A stretch of DNA of 64,000 bases from assembly GCF_014651835.1 (NCBI RefSeq), contig NZ_BMXQ01000001.1, positions 3,633,049 through 3,697,048 on the forward strand, in the 5' to 3' direction. This document shows, piece by piece, positions 47,251 to 56,713 of this stretch. The notes under the pieces were generated by a model, which did no database searches, had not been told where the DNA came from, and worked only from the letters and a program-made list of their open reading frames with translations. Numbering within the stretch: position 1 is the first letter of the stretch; each line of letters starts with the position of its first letter. This stretch comes from Pigmentiphaga litoralis. Its GTDB lineage: Bacteria > Pseudomonadota > Gammaproteobacteria > Burkholderiales > Burkholderiaceae_B. A program made the position numbers and the translations under genes.

Positions 47251-48144
47251 TCAGGCGCCGATGGCGCGAATATGCCGGATCAGGGTGCTGACAAAAGCCG
47301 ATGCCGCGGGTGACAGCGGCCTTCGCGGATGGGACACGCAAATCAGCTGCCGGGAAAGTCGCGGGGCTTCCAGCAGATACCCTTGCACCTGGCCGCGCTG
47401 CAGCGGTCCGCGAACGGCAACCCGTGGCAATACCGTGCCGAAGTCGCTGCGACCCACCAGGTGCAGGATCGCACTGATCGAATCCAGCTCGACCGACGGT
47501 TGCAGCAACACGTCTTCCGCCTCGGCAAAACTTTCCAGTATTCCCCGCAAGCCATGACGACGGCTGGGCAGGACCAGCTTCATGTCTGCAAGGTGCTGGA
47601 ACGGCACGCTTTCGGGCAGGGGAGCGAAGGTCGGACCGGTCACAAGAAGCAGGTCCTCTTCAGCGATCGACTCAGACATCAAGGCGAGCGATCGCCGCGG
47701 CTTGTTGATGATCGCCGCGTCGAGCTGTCCGACCGACACGGCGTCCGTCAAGGTGCCGCTGAAGCCATCGGTCAGCGACAGTTCAACCTTGGGATGCTGT
47801 TCGGAAAATTCCAGCAGCGCATCGACCAGCACACCCTGGGCAAGGCTTTCGATCATGCCGATGCGCACCTGGCCCGATAGTTCGGTGGTGGTCTGCATGA
47901 CCTGTTCACGCGCGCGCATATAGTCGCCAAGCACAGGAAGAAAGAGCCGATACATGCGGCGTCCTTCGGTGGTCGGCTCCATGCCCTTCGGGTTGCGAAC
48001 GAACAAAGGCTTGCCGATTTCTTCTTCAAGCTTCGCGATCTGCATGCTCAATGCGGGCTGCACGATATTGAGCCGCCGGGCCGCGCGGGTCACCGATCCT
48101 TCTTCGTACAGACATACGAAATACTGAACCTGCCTGAATTCCAT
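47251..48144 (-). CDS. LysR-family transcriptional regulator
   Basis: 297 aa. HTH GSVTRAARRLNIVQPALSMQIAKLEEEIG, then a ligand domain (GQVRIGMIESLAQGVLVDALLEF, LPSRRHGLRGILE). It is CynR/NAC-like in type. Divergent from the Bug-UbiD operon across 133 AT-rich bases with a palindrome and a good promoter, so it very probably controls that operon. Confidence 0.93.
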   Translation of the reverse strand: MEFRQVQYFVCLYEEGSVTRAARRLNIVQPALSMQIAKLEEEIGKPLFVRNPKGMEPTTEGRRMYRLFLPVLGDYMRAREQVMQTTTELSGQVRIGMIESLAQGVLVDALLEFSEQHPKVELSLTDGFSGTLTDAVSVGQLDAAIINKPRRSLALMSESIAEEDLLLVTGPTFAPLPESVPFQHLADMKLVLPSRRHGLRGILESFAEAEDVLLQPSVELDSISAILHLVGRSDFGTVLPRVAVRGPLQRGQVQGYLLEAPRLSRQLICVSHPRRPLSPAASAFVSTLIRHIRAIGA

Positions 48145-48184
48145 GACGCTCCCGCAGCGTTGTTGCGCGATCAGATTTATTGAT

Positions 48185-48196
48185 GTGACTTATCAC
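48185..48196. promoter_or_regulatory. Candidate LysR operator
   Basis: GTGA CTTA TCAC palindrome, centred about 50 bases before the predicted transcription start of the catabolic operon. This suits an activating LysR site. Confidence 0.45.
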
Positions 48197-48206
48197 TTTA
48201 GATTAA

Positions 48207-48235
48207 TTGACCTGATATAGGTGGGTTTCTAGACT
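48207..48235 (+). promoter_or_regulatory. Sigma-70-like promoter of the Bug-UbiD operon
   Basis: TTGACC (48207-48212), 17-bp spacer, TAGACT (48230-48235), 42 bases before the first ATG. Confidence 0.5.
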
Positions 48236-48277
48236 GCTCTCCATGCGGCCGCTCAGAGCCGCTCCAGGAGACGCAAC

Positions 48278-49267
48278 ATGCCTGCCGCTTTCGTACGTTC
48301 CTTCGTCGTGGCCGCAACCTGCGCGGCGGTGACCATGGCACTGTGTGCCCCTGCCGCGCACGCCCAGCACGACTACCCTTCCAAGCCCATCCGCATCGTC
48401 GTGCCCTATCCCACGGGCGGCTTCAACGACACGCTGGGGCGCATCGTCGCAGCCAAGCTGTCGACGGCGTGGAAGCAGACCGTGATCGTCGAGAACAAGC
48501 CTGGCGGCGGCACGGTCATCGGCACGCAAGCCGTCGCCCAGGCGCCGGCCGACGGCTATACCCTGCTTGTCGTGCAGTTCCCCTTTGCAGCCAATCCCTG
48601 GCTTTACAAATCCCTGCCTTACGACACCGCCAAATCGTTCGCGCCGGTGGTGCTGGCCGGTCGCTCTCCCATGCTGTTCGTGGTGCCCAGCAGCAGTCCG
48701 CTGCGCTCGATGCGCGATGTGCTGGCTCAGGCAAAGGCCAGGCCGGCCGCGTTGAACTACGGATCTTCCGGCGCCGGATCGTCCAATCATCTGGCGATGG
48801 CGCTGTTCGAAAGCGTCACGGGCACCCGCATGACGCAGGTCCCCTACAAAGGCAGCACGCCGTTGCTGACGGACCTTGCAGGCGGCCAGGTCGACCTTGC
48901 CATCGACCTGTTGCCCCATGCCTTGCCATTCATCCAGTCCGGGCGGCTGCGTCCCCTGGCGATCGCCGGCACGCAACGCTCCACCCTGATGCCCGATCTG
49001 CCGACCACCAGCGAGGCCGGCATTCCCTCGTATGAAGTCACGTCCTGGCACGGCTTCGTGGCGCCGGCGGGAACGCCGCCGGCAGTCATCGACAAGCTCA
49101 ACCGGGAACTCAATACGATCTTCGCCATGGAGGACGTCAAGAAGACATTTGCGCAGCAGGGCGTTGTTCCCGACGGCGGCACGCCGGCCCGGTTCCAGCA
49201 ATTCATCGATGGGCAGATGGCGCTCTGGAAGAAGGTGGTCCAGGACGCGGCCATTACCGCTGAATGA
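48278..49267 (+). CDS. Bug-type periplasmic solute receptor (TctC family)
   Basis: 329 aa with signal peptide (FVVAATCAAVTMALCAPAAHA then QHDYPSKP). YPSKPIRIVVPYPTGGFNDTLGR, NKPGGGTVIGTQAVA and the late EAGIPSYEVTSWHGFVAPAGTP are classic Bug motifs. Bug proteins bind small carboxylates in the periplasm; many act without nearby TctAB membrane genes, as here. Probably captures the acid degraded by the downstream enzymes. Confidence 0.95.
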   Translation: MPAAFVRSFVVAATCAAVTMALCAPAAHAQHDYPSKPIRIVVPYPTGGFNDTLGRIVAAKLSTAWKQTVIVENKPGGGTVIGTQAVAQAPADGYTLLVVQFPFAANPWLYKSLPYDTAKSFAPVVLAGRSPMLFVVPSSSPLRSMRDVLAQAKARPAALNYGSSGAGSSNHLAMALFESVTGTRMTQVPYKGSTPLLTDLAGGQVDLAIDLLPHALPFIQSGRLRPLAIAGTQRSTLMPDLPTTSEAGIPSYEVTSWHGFVAPAGTPPAVIDKLNRELNTIFAMEDVKKTFAQQGVVPDGGTPARFQQFIDGQMALWKKVVQDAAITAE

Positions 49268-49294
49268 TGCCGACACGAGACGACGGGAGACACC

Positions 49295-50302
49295 ATGTCC
49301 AACACCTGCTTCATGCATCGCTTCGCTTTTCTTGGCCTGACTTTTGGCCTGCCCCTTGCCCTGACCCTTGCCGCCGGGGGCGCGCAGGCACAGAACGCGC
49401 CGCCGGCCTATCCCGACAAGCCCATACGCATCGTCGTTCCCTACACGCCTGGCGGCTTCAACGATTCGATGGCGCGCCTGTTGGGCAGCAAGCTGCACAA
49501 GGCATGGGGCCAGCCGGTGATCGTTGAAAACCGGCCCGGTGCAGGCACGATCCTGGGCACCGAAGTCGGCGCCAAGGCGCCACCGGACGGATACACCCTG
49601 GTCGTTGCGGGCTTTCCGCTGGTCGTCAATCAGTACCTCTACACCAAGCTTCCCTACGATACGAAAAAGGACTTCAGCCCCGTGATCCTTGCGGGCCAGA
49701 CACCCAATCTGCTCGTGGTCCGCGCCGACTCGCCCTTCAAGTCGATGGCTGAACTGATCGCGGCCGCCAAGGCGACGCCGGGCAAGTTGAACTACGCGTC
49801 GGCCGGCAGCGGAACGTCGCTGCATCTGGCAATGGAGTACTTCAAGAATGTCACCGGCACGGATCTGAACCAGATTCCGTACAAGGGCAGCGCGCAGATG
49901 GTGACGGATCTCCTGGGCGGCCAGGTCGACGTCATGTTCGACAACCTGCCCAATGCCCTGCCCCATGTACAGGCCGGCAAGATGCGCGCGCTGGCGGTCA
50001 CGTCCAAGCAGCGCCTGTCCGCATTGCCAGACATTCCCACGGTGGCCGAGCAGGGTTATCCGGGCTTCGACGTGGCCGTCTGGTATGGACTGGCCGCCCC
50101 GAAAGGCACGCCGCAACCCCTGCTGGACAAGCTGAACGCCGAACTGCAGGCCGCGCTCGATGCCGAAGACGTCAAGACGACATTTGCCGCCCAAGGCGTC
50201 GAGATCCTTGGCGGTTCCGGTGGCGACTTCGAACGCTTCTTCGCCGCCCAGGATGCCAAATGGGCGCCCGTGATCCGCAAGGCCGGAATACGGGCCGACT
50301 GA
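49295..50302 (+). CDS. Bug-type periplasmic solute receptor (TctC family), second copy
   Basis: 335 aa with signal peptide (LGLTFGLPLALTLAAGGAQA). YPDKPIRIVVPYTPGGFNDSMARLLG, NRPGAGTILGTEVGAKAPPDGYTL and EQGYPGFDVAVWYGLAAPKGTP. Clearly paralogous to the preceding gene but not identical, suggesting two ligands or sensing plus uptake. Cotranscribed, 27-base gap. Confidence 0.95.
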   Translation: MSNTCFMHRFAFLGLTFGLPLALTLAAGGAQAQNAPPAYPDKPIRIVVPYTPGGFNDSMARLLGSKLHKAWGQPVIVENRPGAGTILGTEVGAKAPPDGYTLVVAGFPLVVNQYLYTKLPYDTKKDFSPVILAGQTPNLLVVRADSPFKSMAELIAAAKATPGKLNYASAGSGTSLHLAMEYFKNVTGTDLNQIPYKGSAQMVTDLLGGQVDVMFDNLPNALPHVQAGKMRALAVTSKQRLSALPDIPTVAEQGYPGFDVAVWYGLAAPKGTPQPLLDKLNAELQAALDAEDVKTTFAAQGVEILGGSGGDFERFFAAQDAKWAPVIRKAGIRAD

Positions 50303-50367
50303 CGCAGCAAGATCCCGTGGCGGGATCCTCTACACGCGGACCCGCCTCTTTTCATGGCAGAACTTCG

Positions 50368-51816
50368 ATGACCGACTCCGATACGTCCGCCGGCGCACGC
50401 CGCGCGCCCTTTACCGATCTGCGCCAGTGGCTGGCTCATCTCGATTCCACTGGCCGGGTCGCCGTGATGCGCGAAGGCGTCCCCCTGCAACACACCCTGG
50501 CCGCCATTGCCAAACGGCTGGACGGCCACAAGGTCGCTTACTTCCCGCGCCCGGGCGGCCATGCCATCCCGGTCGTGTCGGGCTTCATGGCCCGGCGCGC
50601 CTGGATCGCCGAAGCGATTGGCGTGCCCGAGTCGGGATTGCTTGCGCACTTTCGCGACGCGGCCGAGCACCCCCTTCCGTGGACCGAAGTGCCCGCCGCG
50701 ACGGCACCGTGCCAGCAGATCGTTCATCGGGACGTCGATGTCCTGAATACGCTTCCGGTCCCCACGCACAGCGAACATGACAGCGGCCCGTACATCACCG
50801 CCGGCCTGGTCATTGCCCGCAATCCTGTCACCGGCGTGCAGAACGTTTCCATCAATCGCATCCAGGTCCACGATCGCCAGCGCATGGCGATCCTGATGCT
50901 GCCGCGGCATCTGCTGGCGTTCTACAAGGAGGCCGAGGCGCGTGGCCAGGCCCTGGAAGTCGCGGTGGTGATTGGCGTGGACCCCTTGACGCTGCTGGCT
51001 TCGCAGGCGATCGCCCCCATCGATACCGATGAACTCGAGATCGCCGGCGCGCTGCACGGCGCGCCGCTGGATGTGGTCAAGTGCGTGACCCACGACGTGC
51101 GGGTGCCCGCGCATGCCGAGATCGTGATCGAAGGCCGCATCCTGCCCACAGAGCGCGATGCGGAAGGCCCGTTCGGCGAATTTCCCAAGTACTACAGCGC
51201 ACGTGAATACCGCGAGGTCATCCAGGTGGACGCCATCACGCATCGGGCGAACCCGCTCTTTCACACCATCATCCCGGCCGAAATGGAGCATCTGCTGCTG
51301 GGCTCCATTCCGCGTGAAGCGACCCTGCTCGCGCATCTGCAGCGCAGCTTCTCCAATGTGCTCGACGTGCATCTGGCGATAGGCGGCGTCGGCCGCTATC
51401 ACCTGCACGTCAAGATTCGCAAGACCCACGAAGGGCAGCCCAAGAATGTGATCTGCGCGGCGTTCGGTGCGCACTACGACATCAAGCAGGTGATCGTGGT
51501 GGATGACGATGTCGAGGTGCATGACCCGCTGCAGGTCGAGTGGGCCGTCGCCACGCGCTTTCAGGCGGATCGCGACCTGGTCGTCATTGCCGGCGCGCAA
51601 GGGTCGGTGCTCGATCCGTCCACCACGGTCGGACTCGACTTCAGCGGCGGCGCCCCGCCGGCCCATCTTCAGGGCGTCAGCGCCAAGATGGGACTGGATG
51701 CAACGCGCCCGGTCGTCTATCACGAACACGTGTTCACGAAAGTGCGTGTGCCCGGAGAAAGCGACATCGATCTCGACGCCGAAATCGATCCCGCCGGCCG
51801 CGTGGAATTTCTATGA
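50368..51816 (+). CDS. UbiD-family decarboxylase
   Basis: 482 aa from ATG 50368; the longer frame overlaps the preceding gene. FTDLRQWLAHLDSTGRVAVM start, prFMN/metal-binding stretches VSINRIQVHDRQRMAI and the hallmark ILPTERDAEGPFGEFPKYYS, then AHYDIKQVIVVDDDVEVHDPLQVEWAVATRFQ. UbiD enzymes use prenylated FMN for reversible decarboxylation of aromatic or alpha,beta-unsaturated acids. No ubiX is in the window. Stop overlaps the next ATG (ATGA). Confidence 0.93.
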   Translation: MTDSDTSAGARRAPFTDLRQWLAHLDSTGRVAVMREGVPLQHTLAAIAKRLDGHKVAYFPRPGGHAIPVVSGFMARRAWIAEAIGVPESGLLAHFRDAAEHPLPWTEVPAATAPCQQIVHRDVDVLNTLPVPTHSEHDSGPYITAGLVIARNPVTGVQNVSINRIQVHDRQRMAILMLPRHLLAFYKEAEARGQALEVAVVIGVDPLTLLASQAIAPIDTDELEIAGALHGAPLDVVKCVTHDVRVPAHAEIVIEGRILPTERDAEGPFGEFPKYYSAREYREVIQVDAITHRANPLFHTIIPAEMEHLLLGSIPREATLLAHLQRSFSNVLDVHLAIGGVGRYHLHVKIRKTHEGQPKNVICAAFGAHYDIKQVIVVDDDVEVHDPLQVEWAVATRFQADRDLVVIAGAQGSVLDPSTTVGLDFSGGAPPAHLQGVSAKMGLDATRPVVYHEHVFTKVRVPGESDIDLDAEIDPAGRVEFL

Positions 51817-53468
51817 GGACCGGCGGCCGAATCCTGGTTGACGCGCTTGTAGGCCACGGCGTCGACACCGCCTATTGCGTGCCCGGCGAAAGCTACCTGG
51901 CCGTTCTGGACGCGCTGTACCAAGTGCGGGACACACTGCGGCTGATCGTGTGCCGGCAAGAAGGCGGCGCGGCCCACATGGCCGAAGCGCACGCCAAGCT
52001 GACCGGCGAACCGGGCATCTGCTTCGTGACCCGCGGCCCGGGCTCGACCAACGCGAGCATTGCCATTCACACCGCCAGGCAGGACTCCACGCCGCTGATC
52101 GTTTTTGTGGGGCAGGTGGGGCGCGATGCGACCAGCCGAGAGGCCTGGCAGGAAATCGACTACCGGCACATGTTCGGCCACATCGCCAAATGGGTGGACC
52201 AGGTCGACGATGCGCGGCGCCTGCCCGAGTTCATCAGCCGGGCGTTTCATGTGGCCACGTCGGGGCGTCCGGGGCCGGTCGTGCTTGCGCTGCCCGAAGA
52301 CATGCTGACCGACCTCGTGGACGTTACCGACGCCCCGCGCTATCGACGGAGCAGCGCCGCGCCGGCACCGGACGCCATGGACGCCCTGCTGCGCGAACTG
52401 GAAACGGCCGAACGGCCCTTGCTGGTGCTGGGCGGCGGCGGCTGGACGCGCGAGGCCAGCGACGACATCACCGCCTTTGCGCATCGTTTCGACCTGCCGG
52501 TCGCCTGCGCCTTCCGCCGGCAGGACCTGATCGACAATCACGACGATCACTACATCGGCGAAGCAGGGCTGGGCATGGATCCAAGGATCGCCCAACGCAT
52601 CCGCGATGCCGATCTGGTCATCGCGGTCGGGGCGCGACTGGGCGAAACATCCACCCAGGGATACGCGCTGCTGGAGGTACCGCGTCCGCATCAGCGACTC
52701 GTCCATGTCCATCCGGACCCGAGCGAGCTTGGCCATGTCTACCACGCCGACGTGCCGGTCAACGCCGCCATGCCCGCCTTTGCCCGCGCCGCCCGAGCGC
52801 TTGCCCCACGCCAGCCCGTGCCCTGGAGCGCCTGGACGCGCGCGGCCCGCGCCGACCAGCTCCAGTACATCGAACCGCCCGCATCCATGCCCGGCGAGGT
52901 CGATCTGGGCCTGGTAATGGTGCACCTTCGCGACACCTTGCCCGCGGATACCATCGTCAGCAATGGCGCCGGAAATTACACCTTGTGGGTCCAGCGCTTC
53001 TGGCGCTATCGGGGCCTGCGCACGCAACTGGCGCCGACCAGCGGCACCATGGGCTACGGCTTGCCCGCAGCCATTGCCGCCAAACTGGTCCACCCGGAAC
53101 GCACCGCACTGTGCTTTGCCGGTGACGGTTGTTTCCTGATGAGCGGGCAGGAACTGGCCACGGCCGTGCAGTATCAGTTGGACGTATTGATCATCGTGGT
53201 CAACAACGGCATGTACGGCAGCATCCGCATGCATCAGGAACGTCACTACCCCGGCAACGTATGGGGCACGGCGCTGACCAACCCGGACTTTGCTGCGCTC
53301 GCCAGGTCCTACGGTGCGCATGGCGCGACGGTCACGCGCACGGCGGAGTTTCCCGAAGCCTTGCAACGCGCCCGGGCGGCGGGCGGGCCGGCGCTGATCG
53401 AACTGCAGGTCAGCGGCGAGGCGCTGTCGCCGAAGTTGACGGTGGCGGCCTTGCGGGCGCAGGGTTAG
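51813..53468 (+). CDS. ThDP-dependent enzyme (acetolactate synthase/benzoylformate decarboxylase-like)
   Basis: 551 aa. Pyr domain with catalytic Glu in CRQEGGAAHMAEAHA, central domain LLVLGGGGWTREASDDI, and PP domain with ThDP/Mg motif GDGCFLMSGQELATA...NNGMYGSIRMHQERHYPG. Typical of 2-keto acid decarboxylase or carboligase enzymes. No acetolactate synthase small subunit nearby. Coupling to UbiD by ATGA argues for consecutive steps in one catabolic route; substrate unknown. Confidence 0.9.
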   Translation: MRTGGRILVDALVGHGVDTAYCVPGESYLAVLDALYQVRDTLRLIVCRQEGGAAHMAEAHAKLTGEPGICFVTRGPGSTNASIAIHTARQDSTPLIVFVGQVGRDATSREAWQEIDYRHMFGHIAKWVDQVDDARRLPEFISRAFHVATSGRPGPVVLALPEDMLTDLVDVTDAPRYRRSSAAPAPDAMDALLRELETAERPLLVLGGGGWTREASDDITAFAHRFDLPVACAFRRQDLIDNHDDHYIGEAGLGMDPRIAQRIRDADLVIAVGARLGETSTQGYALLEVPRPHQRLVHVHPDPSELGHVYHADVPVNAAMPAFARAARALAPRQPVPWSAWTRAARADQLQYIEPPASMPGEVDLGLVMVHLRDTLPADTIVSNGAGNYTLWVQRFWRYRGLRTQLAPTSGTMGYGLPAAIAAKLVHPERTALCFAGDGCFLMSGQELATAVQYQLDVLIIVVNNGMYGSIRMHQERHYPGNVWGTALTNPDFAALARSYGAHGATVTRTAEFPEALQRARAAGGPALIELQVSGEALSPKLTVAALRAQG

Positions 53469-53526
53469 GCGGGTCGGACCGGCCCACCCACGCGCGCATC
53501 GAACGCCTGACAACGTCCGTGGTGCG

Positions 53527-55077
53527 CTACTTCCAGAACGGCCGCGTGTCCCCCAGCGCCGCGAACTGCGTTTCGGCGTCGTCGTACAGGGTCTCGAGCT
53601 TTGCGGAAATCCAGCCCACGGCAAACCATGCGGTGGGCTGATTTGCGGACAGCTCGCGATAGGTTTCTCGCGCCACCACCAGGTCATTGATATTGCCGAG
53701 CACGTCTTGCAACGTGGCCAGGCTTTTCAGGTAAGGCTTGACATGGTCCGGGTCGAACAACGACTCGGTAAACGACAAGCCATACCGCAGCCGTTTGGCC
53801 AGCTTGCGCAGATCGTGGCGGGCCTCGTCTTCCAGCAGGTGGAACCGGCTGCCCTGCTCCACCAGTTCCTTGTGCCACTTCTTCAGGCGGCGCACGACGG
53901 GCACCTCCAGCTTGGTGGGCCGCAGCGGCACGGCCACGACAGGCGACGGTATTGCCGACGCACTGTCCCGCAGGCCCACGTTCCACGCCAGCAGATCCAG
54001 CAGCCACCCTTGAAAGGCCGCGGATGCCGCCACCGTCGCGGCATCGACCCCTTTGCCCGAGCTCCCCAGGTCCACCGGCTCCATGCCGGCTGCGCTCAGG
54101 AGCGGAACGACCGTTTCATTGAGCACGTCGCTGTCGCGCGCTTCGCCGAACTGCCCGAAGAAATCCGCCGCGGCTTTCTGGGCGTGGTCATCGGGCAGCG
54201 GCGCCCACCCCTTGAACAGCCGCCAGGCCGACCGCAACCGCCGCAGGCCGATGCGCAACTGATGGACATGCTTGGCGTTGATGGCCGTCATGCTGAGTTC
54301 GCCGTCGATCCCTGACAGCGCGGTGGCGTTGCGCATGACTTGGTCCAGGCACTCCGCCGTGACGACATCCAGCGCCTGACTGGGCGTGGCCCGTGGCGAC
54401 AACGCCATGCGGCTTGCCATCGTCGGCGCCCAATACGTGTCGATCTGGCTTTGGCGCACGCTCGCCCGGTCGGCGTCGGGCGCGGCAAGAATGGCGGCGG
54501 CTGCCTTGGCCAGACGGTCTCCCCGTTCGGCCTTGCTGCGTGCATCGAGCACCAGCCGGTGCCGCGCCGTCCACGCTTTGGCCAACGTGAACAGGGTGTC
54601 GACCGTGCCGGACATCAGTTCGAATTCCAGCTCGTGCAGCGGCAACTCCAGGTCGCCGGCGCAGATCGTGCCTTCGTCATAGGCTGCCTCCGCCACGCCA
54701 TCGGGCGTTCGCACCTCGGCTTTCAGGCGCCAGACATTGGTTTCGTAACGCAGGCCGAGCTCGCCCTTCAGCTGCCGGATGATGCCTTCCGCCGGCGTTC
54801 CGGCGTATACCGACAGGTCCAGCTGGGGTGCCGTGCGGGGGTGATTCAGTTCGACCCGCGTCACCGAATTCTGCCCGGCCTTCTTGAAGGTCTGCACCCA
54901 GTGTCGCCCCTCCAACCGAAGGCGCAGCGAGGCGTCGCACCGGGCAAGCTGACGGTCGGGCGTGTCGTAGTACCGGGCACACAGGCGGATCCGCTGTGCG
55001 CCCAGCCCGGTAAGTTCATCGGCTACCGCTTTACGGGTGTCGGCCGGAACGGCAAGTTTGATTTCTTGTTCATGCAT
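53527..55077 (-). CDS. CYTH-CHAD domain protein (inorganic triphosphatase type)
   Basis: 516 aa from ATG 55077. The frame is open far upstream, but that part is antisense to the antiporter. The ExExK signature is at residues 3-7 (EQEIKL), and the CYTH tunnel domain reaches to ~200 (RYYDTPDRQLARCDASLRLRLEG, ELEFELMSG). The CHAD domain follows, with conserved His (NAKHVHQLRIGLRRLRSAWRLFKG, LLEDEARHDLRKLAKRLRYG). Comparable to E. coli YgiF. It cleaves triphosphate; CHAD may bind polyphosphate. Confidence 0.93.
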   Translation of the reverse strand: MHEQEIKLAVPADTRKAVADELTGLGAQRIRLCARYYDTPDRQLARCDASLRLRLEGRHWVQTFKKAGQNSVTRVELNHPRTAPQLDLSVYAGTPAEGIIRQLKGELGLRYETNVWRLKAEVRTPDGVAEAAYDEGTICAGDLELPLHELEFELMSGTVDTLFTLAKAWTARHRLVLDARSKAERGDRLAKAAAAILAAPDADRASVRQSQIDTYWAPTMASRMALSPRATPSQALDVVTAECLDQVMRNATALSGIDGELSMTAINAKHVHQLRIGLRRLRSAWRLFKGWAPLPDDHAQKAAADFFGQFGEARDSDVLNETVVPLLSAAGMEPVDLGSSGKGVDAATVAASAAFQGWLLDLLAWNVGLRDSASAIPSPVVAVPLRPTKLEVPVVRRLKKWHKELVEQGSRFHLLEDEARHDLRKLAKRLRYGLSFTESLFDPDHVKPYLKSLATLQDVLGNINDLVVARETYRELSANQPTAWFAVGWISAKLETLYDDAETQFAALGDTRPFWK

Positions 55078-55134
55078 GATGGCGACCAGGGCAGTTGGGT
55101 CAGCACGCAGCGATGCGCAGTGTGCTGACGTTTG

Positions 55135-55144
55135 TGACATGTCA
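55135..55144. promoter_or_regulatory. Palindrome in CYTH-CHAD/antiporter intergenic region
   Basis: TGACATGTCA, perfect 10-bp palindrome, 58 bases upstream of the CYTH-CHAD start. Regulatory role uncertain. The rest of 55078-55332 shows no gene. Confidence 0.25.
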
Positions 55145-55332
55145 TAAAAATACGGACGCGTTGATCCACGTCGTGGCGCGTAACGTCCCGACGTGGGCAT
55201 GGACCGGCTGCAGCAAAAAACTTGCCCATGGGGGGCGCAAGTGGAACGCCAGCACGCAAGCTGGCACGAACGTTGCTGAGTACGACGGATGAGCGCAACC
55301 AGGCACTCCCACCCGCCGCCGACCAGGGTCCC

Positions 55333-56655
55333 ATGCAGCTCCCCTTCGATTTCTCCCCCGACCCTTACATCCTCGTCCTGACGGGCACCGGGCTGCTGAT
55401 AGCCCTGGTGGCGTGGCTGCCCCTTGCCTTGCGACGGCTGCCGCTTTCCTTGCCCATCGTCTGCATTGCACTTGGCGCCGGTATTTTTCTGCTCCCGCAG
55501 GTAACGCTGGATCCCCTTCCGATGCGCTACCCCAAGATCACCGAACGATTTTCCGAGTTCGTGGTGATCATCGCGTTGATGGGCGCCGGCCTGAAACTCG
55601 ACCGTATCTTCAGCTTCCGCACCTGGGGCGTCACGTGGCGGTTGATCGCCCTGACGATGCCTCTGAGCATTGCTGCGATCACGCTGATCGCCGGAGCATG
55701 GATGGGCCTGACGTGGACCGCCGCCCTGCTGCTGGGGGCCGCTCTCGCGCCAACCGATCCGGTGCTGGCCGCGGACGTCCAGGTCGGCCCCCCCAAATCC
55801 GGCGACGAAGACAAAGTGCGCTTTGGCCTGACGTCGGAAGCAGGCATGAACGACGGCTTTGCGTTTCCTTTCGTTCACCTGGCGATCGTGCTGTCGCTGG
55901 CCGCAACGACCGGCGAACCCTGGCTTGCCAAATGGCTGTCCTACAACGTGCTGTGGGAAATCGGCGCCGGCGTGGTCGGCGGCTATCTGGTCGGACGCCT
56001 GTTCGGATGGCTGACCTTTCACGTTCCCGCCAAGACCAAACTGGTCAAGACCGGTGATGGCCTGATCGCCGTATCGGCCACCTTTGTTTCCTACGGCCTG
56101 ACCGAATTGATCCACTGCTACGGTTTCCTGGCCGTCTTCGTCACCGCCCTGACCTTTCGCCACGCCCATCGCGACCACGAATTCCAGCTCGAAATGCATG
56201 CCCTGACCGAACAGGTCGAACGCATTGCAATGATGGTGCTGCTGATCCTGTTCGGCGGCGCACTGGTCAGCGGCCTGCTGTCCGCGCTGCAATGGACCGA
56301 CGCGGTGGCGGTAATCGTCATCCTGTTGGTCGTGCGCCCGGTTGCCGGCCTGCTTGGATTGATCGGACACAAGGCGGACTGGCAGGAACGGCTGACCCTG
56401 TCGTTCTTCGGCATCCGCGGCGTCGGCTCGATCTATTACCTGGCATATGGCCTGAACTACATGGAGAACGTGCAGGATGCCGGACGCCTGTGGTCCATCG
56501 TTGGCCTGGTCATCCTGGTGTCGATCCTGATACACGGCATGACCGTGACACCGATCATGCGCAACTTTGACCGGAGCCAGGGCCGGGATCCGGATGCCGA
56601 CGACGCCACCCCGCCGCCGGGATTGCAGGGGAAGGCGGCGCAGTCGGAAACGTAG
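55333..56655 (+). CDS. Cation:proton antiporter, CPA1 (NhaP-like)
   Basis: 440 aa from ATG 55333 (CAGGG upstream). About 12 helices. APTDPVLAADVQVG carries the ion-binding DP, and SEAGMNDGFAFPFVHLAI the ND motif of CPA1 antiporters. GIRGVGSIYYLAYGL is late in the chain. It exchanges Na+ or K+ for H+ at the inner membrane; ion not determined by sequence. Confidence 0.92.
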   Translation: MQLPFDFSPDPYILVLTGTGLLIALVAWLPLALRRLPLSLPIVCIALGAGIFLLPQVTLDPLPMRYPKITERFSEFVVIIALMGAGLKLDRIFSFRTWGVTWRLIALTMPLSIAAITLIAGAWMGLTWTAALLLGAALAPTDPVLAADVQVGPPKSGDEDKVRFGLTSEAGMNDGFAFPFVHLAIVLSLAATTGEPWLAKWLSYNVLWEIGAGVVGGYLVGRLFGWLTFHVPAKTKLVKTGDGLIAVSATFVSYGLTELIHCYGFLAVFVTALTFRHAHRDHEFQLEMHALTEQVERIAMMVLLILFGGALVSGLLSALQWTDAVAVIVILLVVRPVAGLLGLIGHKADWQERLTLSFFGIRGVGSIYYLAYGLNYMENVQDAGRLWSIVGLVILVSILIHGMTVTPIMRNFDRSQGRDPDADDATPPPGLQGKAAQSET

Positions 56656-56713
56656 GCGAGGTGATCAGAACACCGCGGTCAACGACGCCATCCTGCCATC
56701 GACGGTGACCGGC

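Noticed and set aside
48203-50194. Minus-strand frame opposite both Bug genes
   Set aside because: Repetitive because the two Bug genes are paralogues; no signal peptide or motif.
55078-56535. Upstream half of the long minus-strand frame that ends in the CYTH-CHAD gene
   Set aside because: It is antisense to the CPA1 antiporter and low-complexity. The CYTH signature ExExK begins right after ATG 55077, so the gene starts there.
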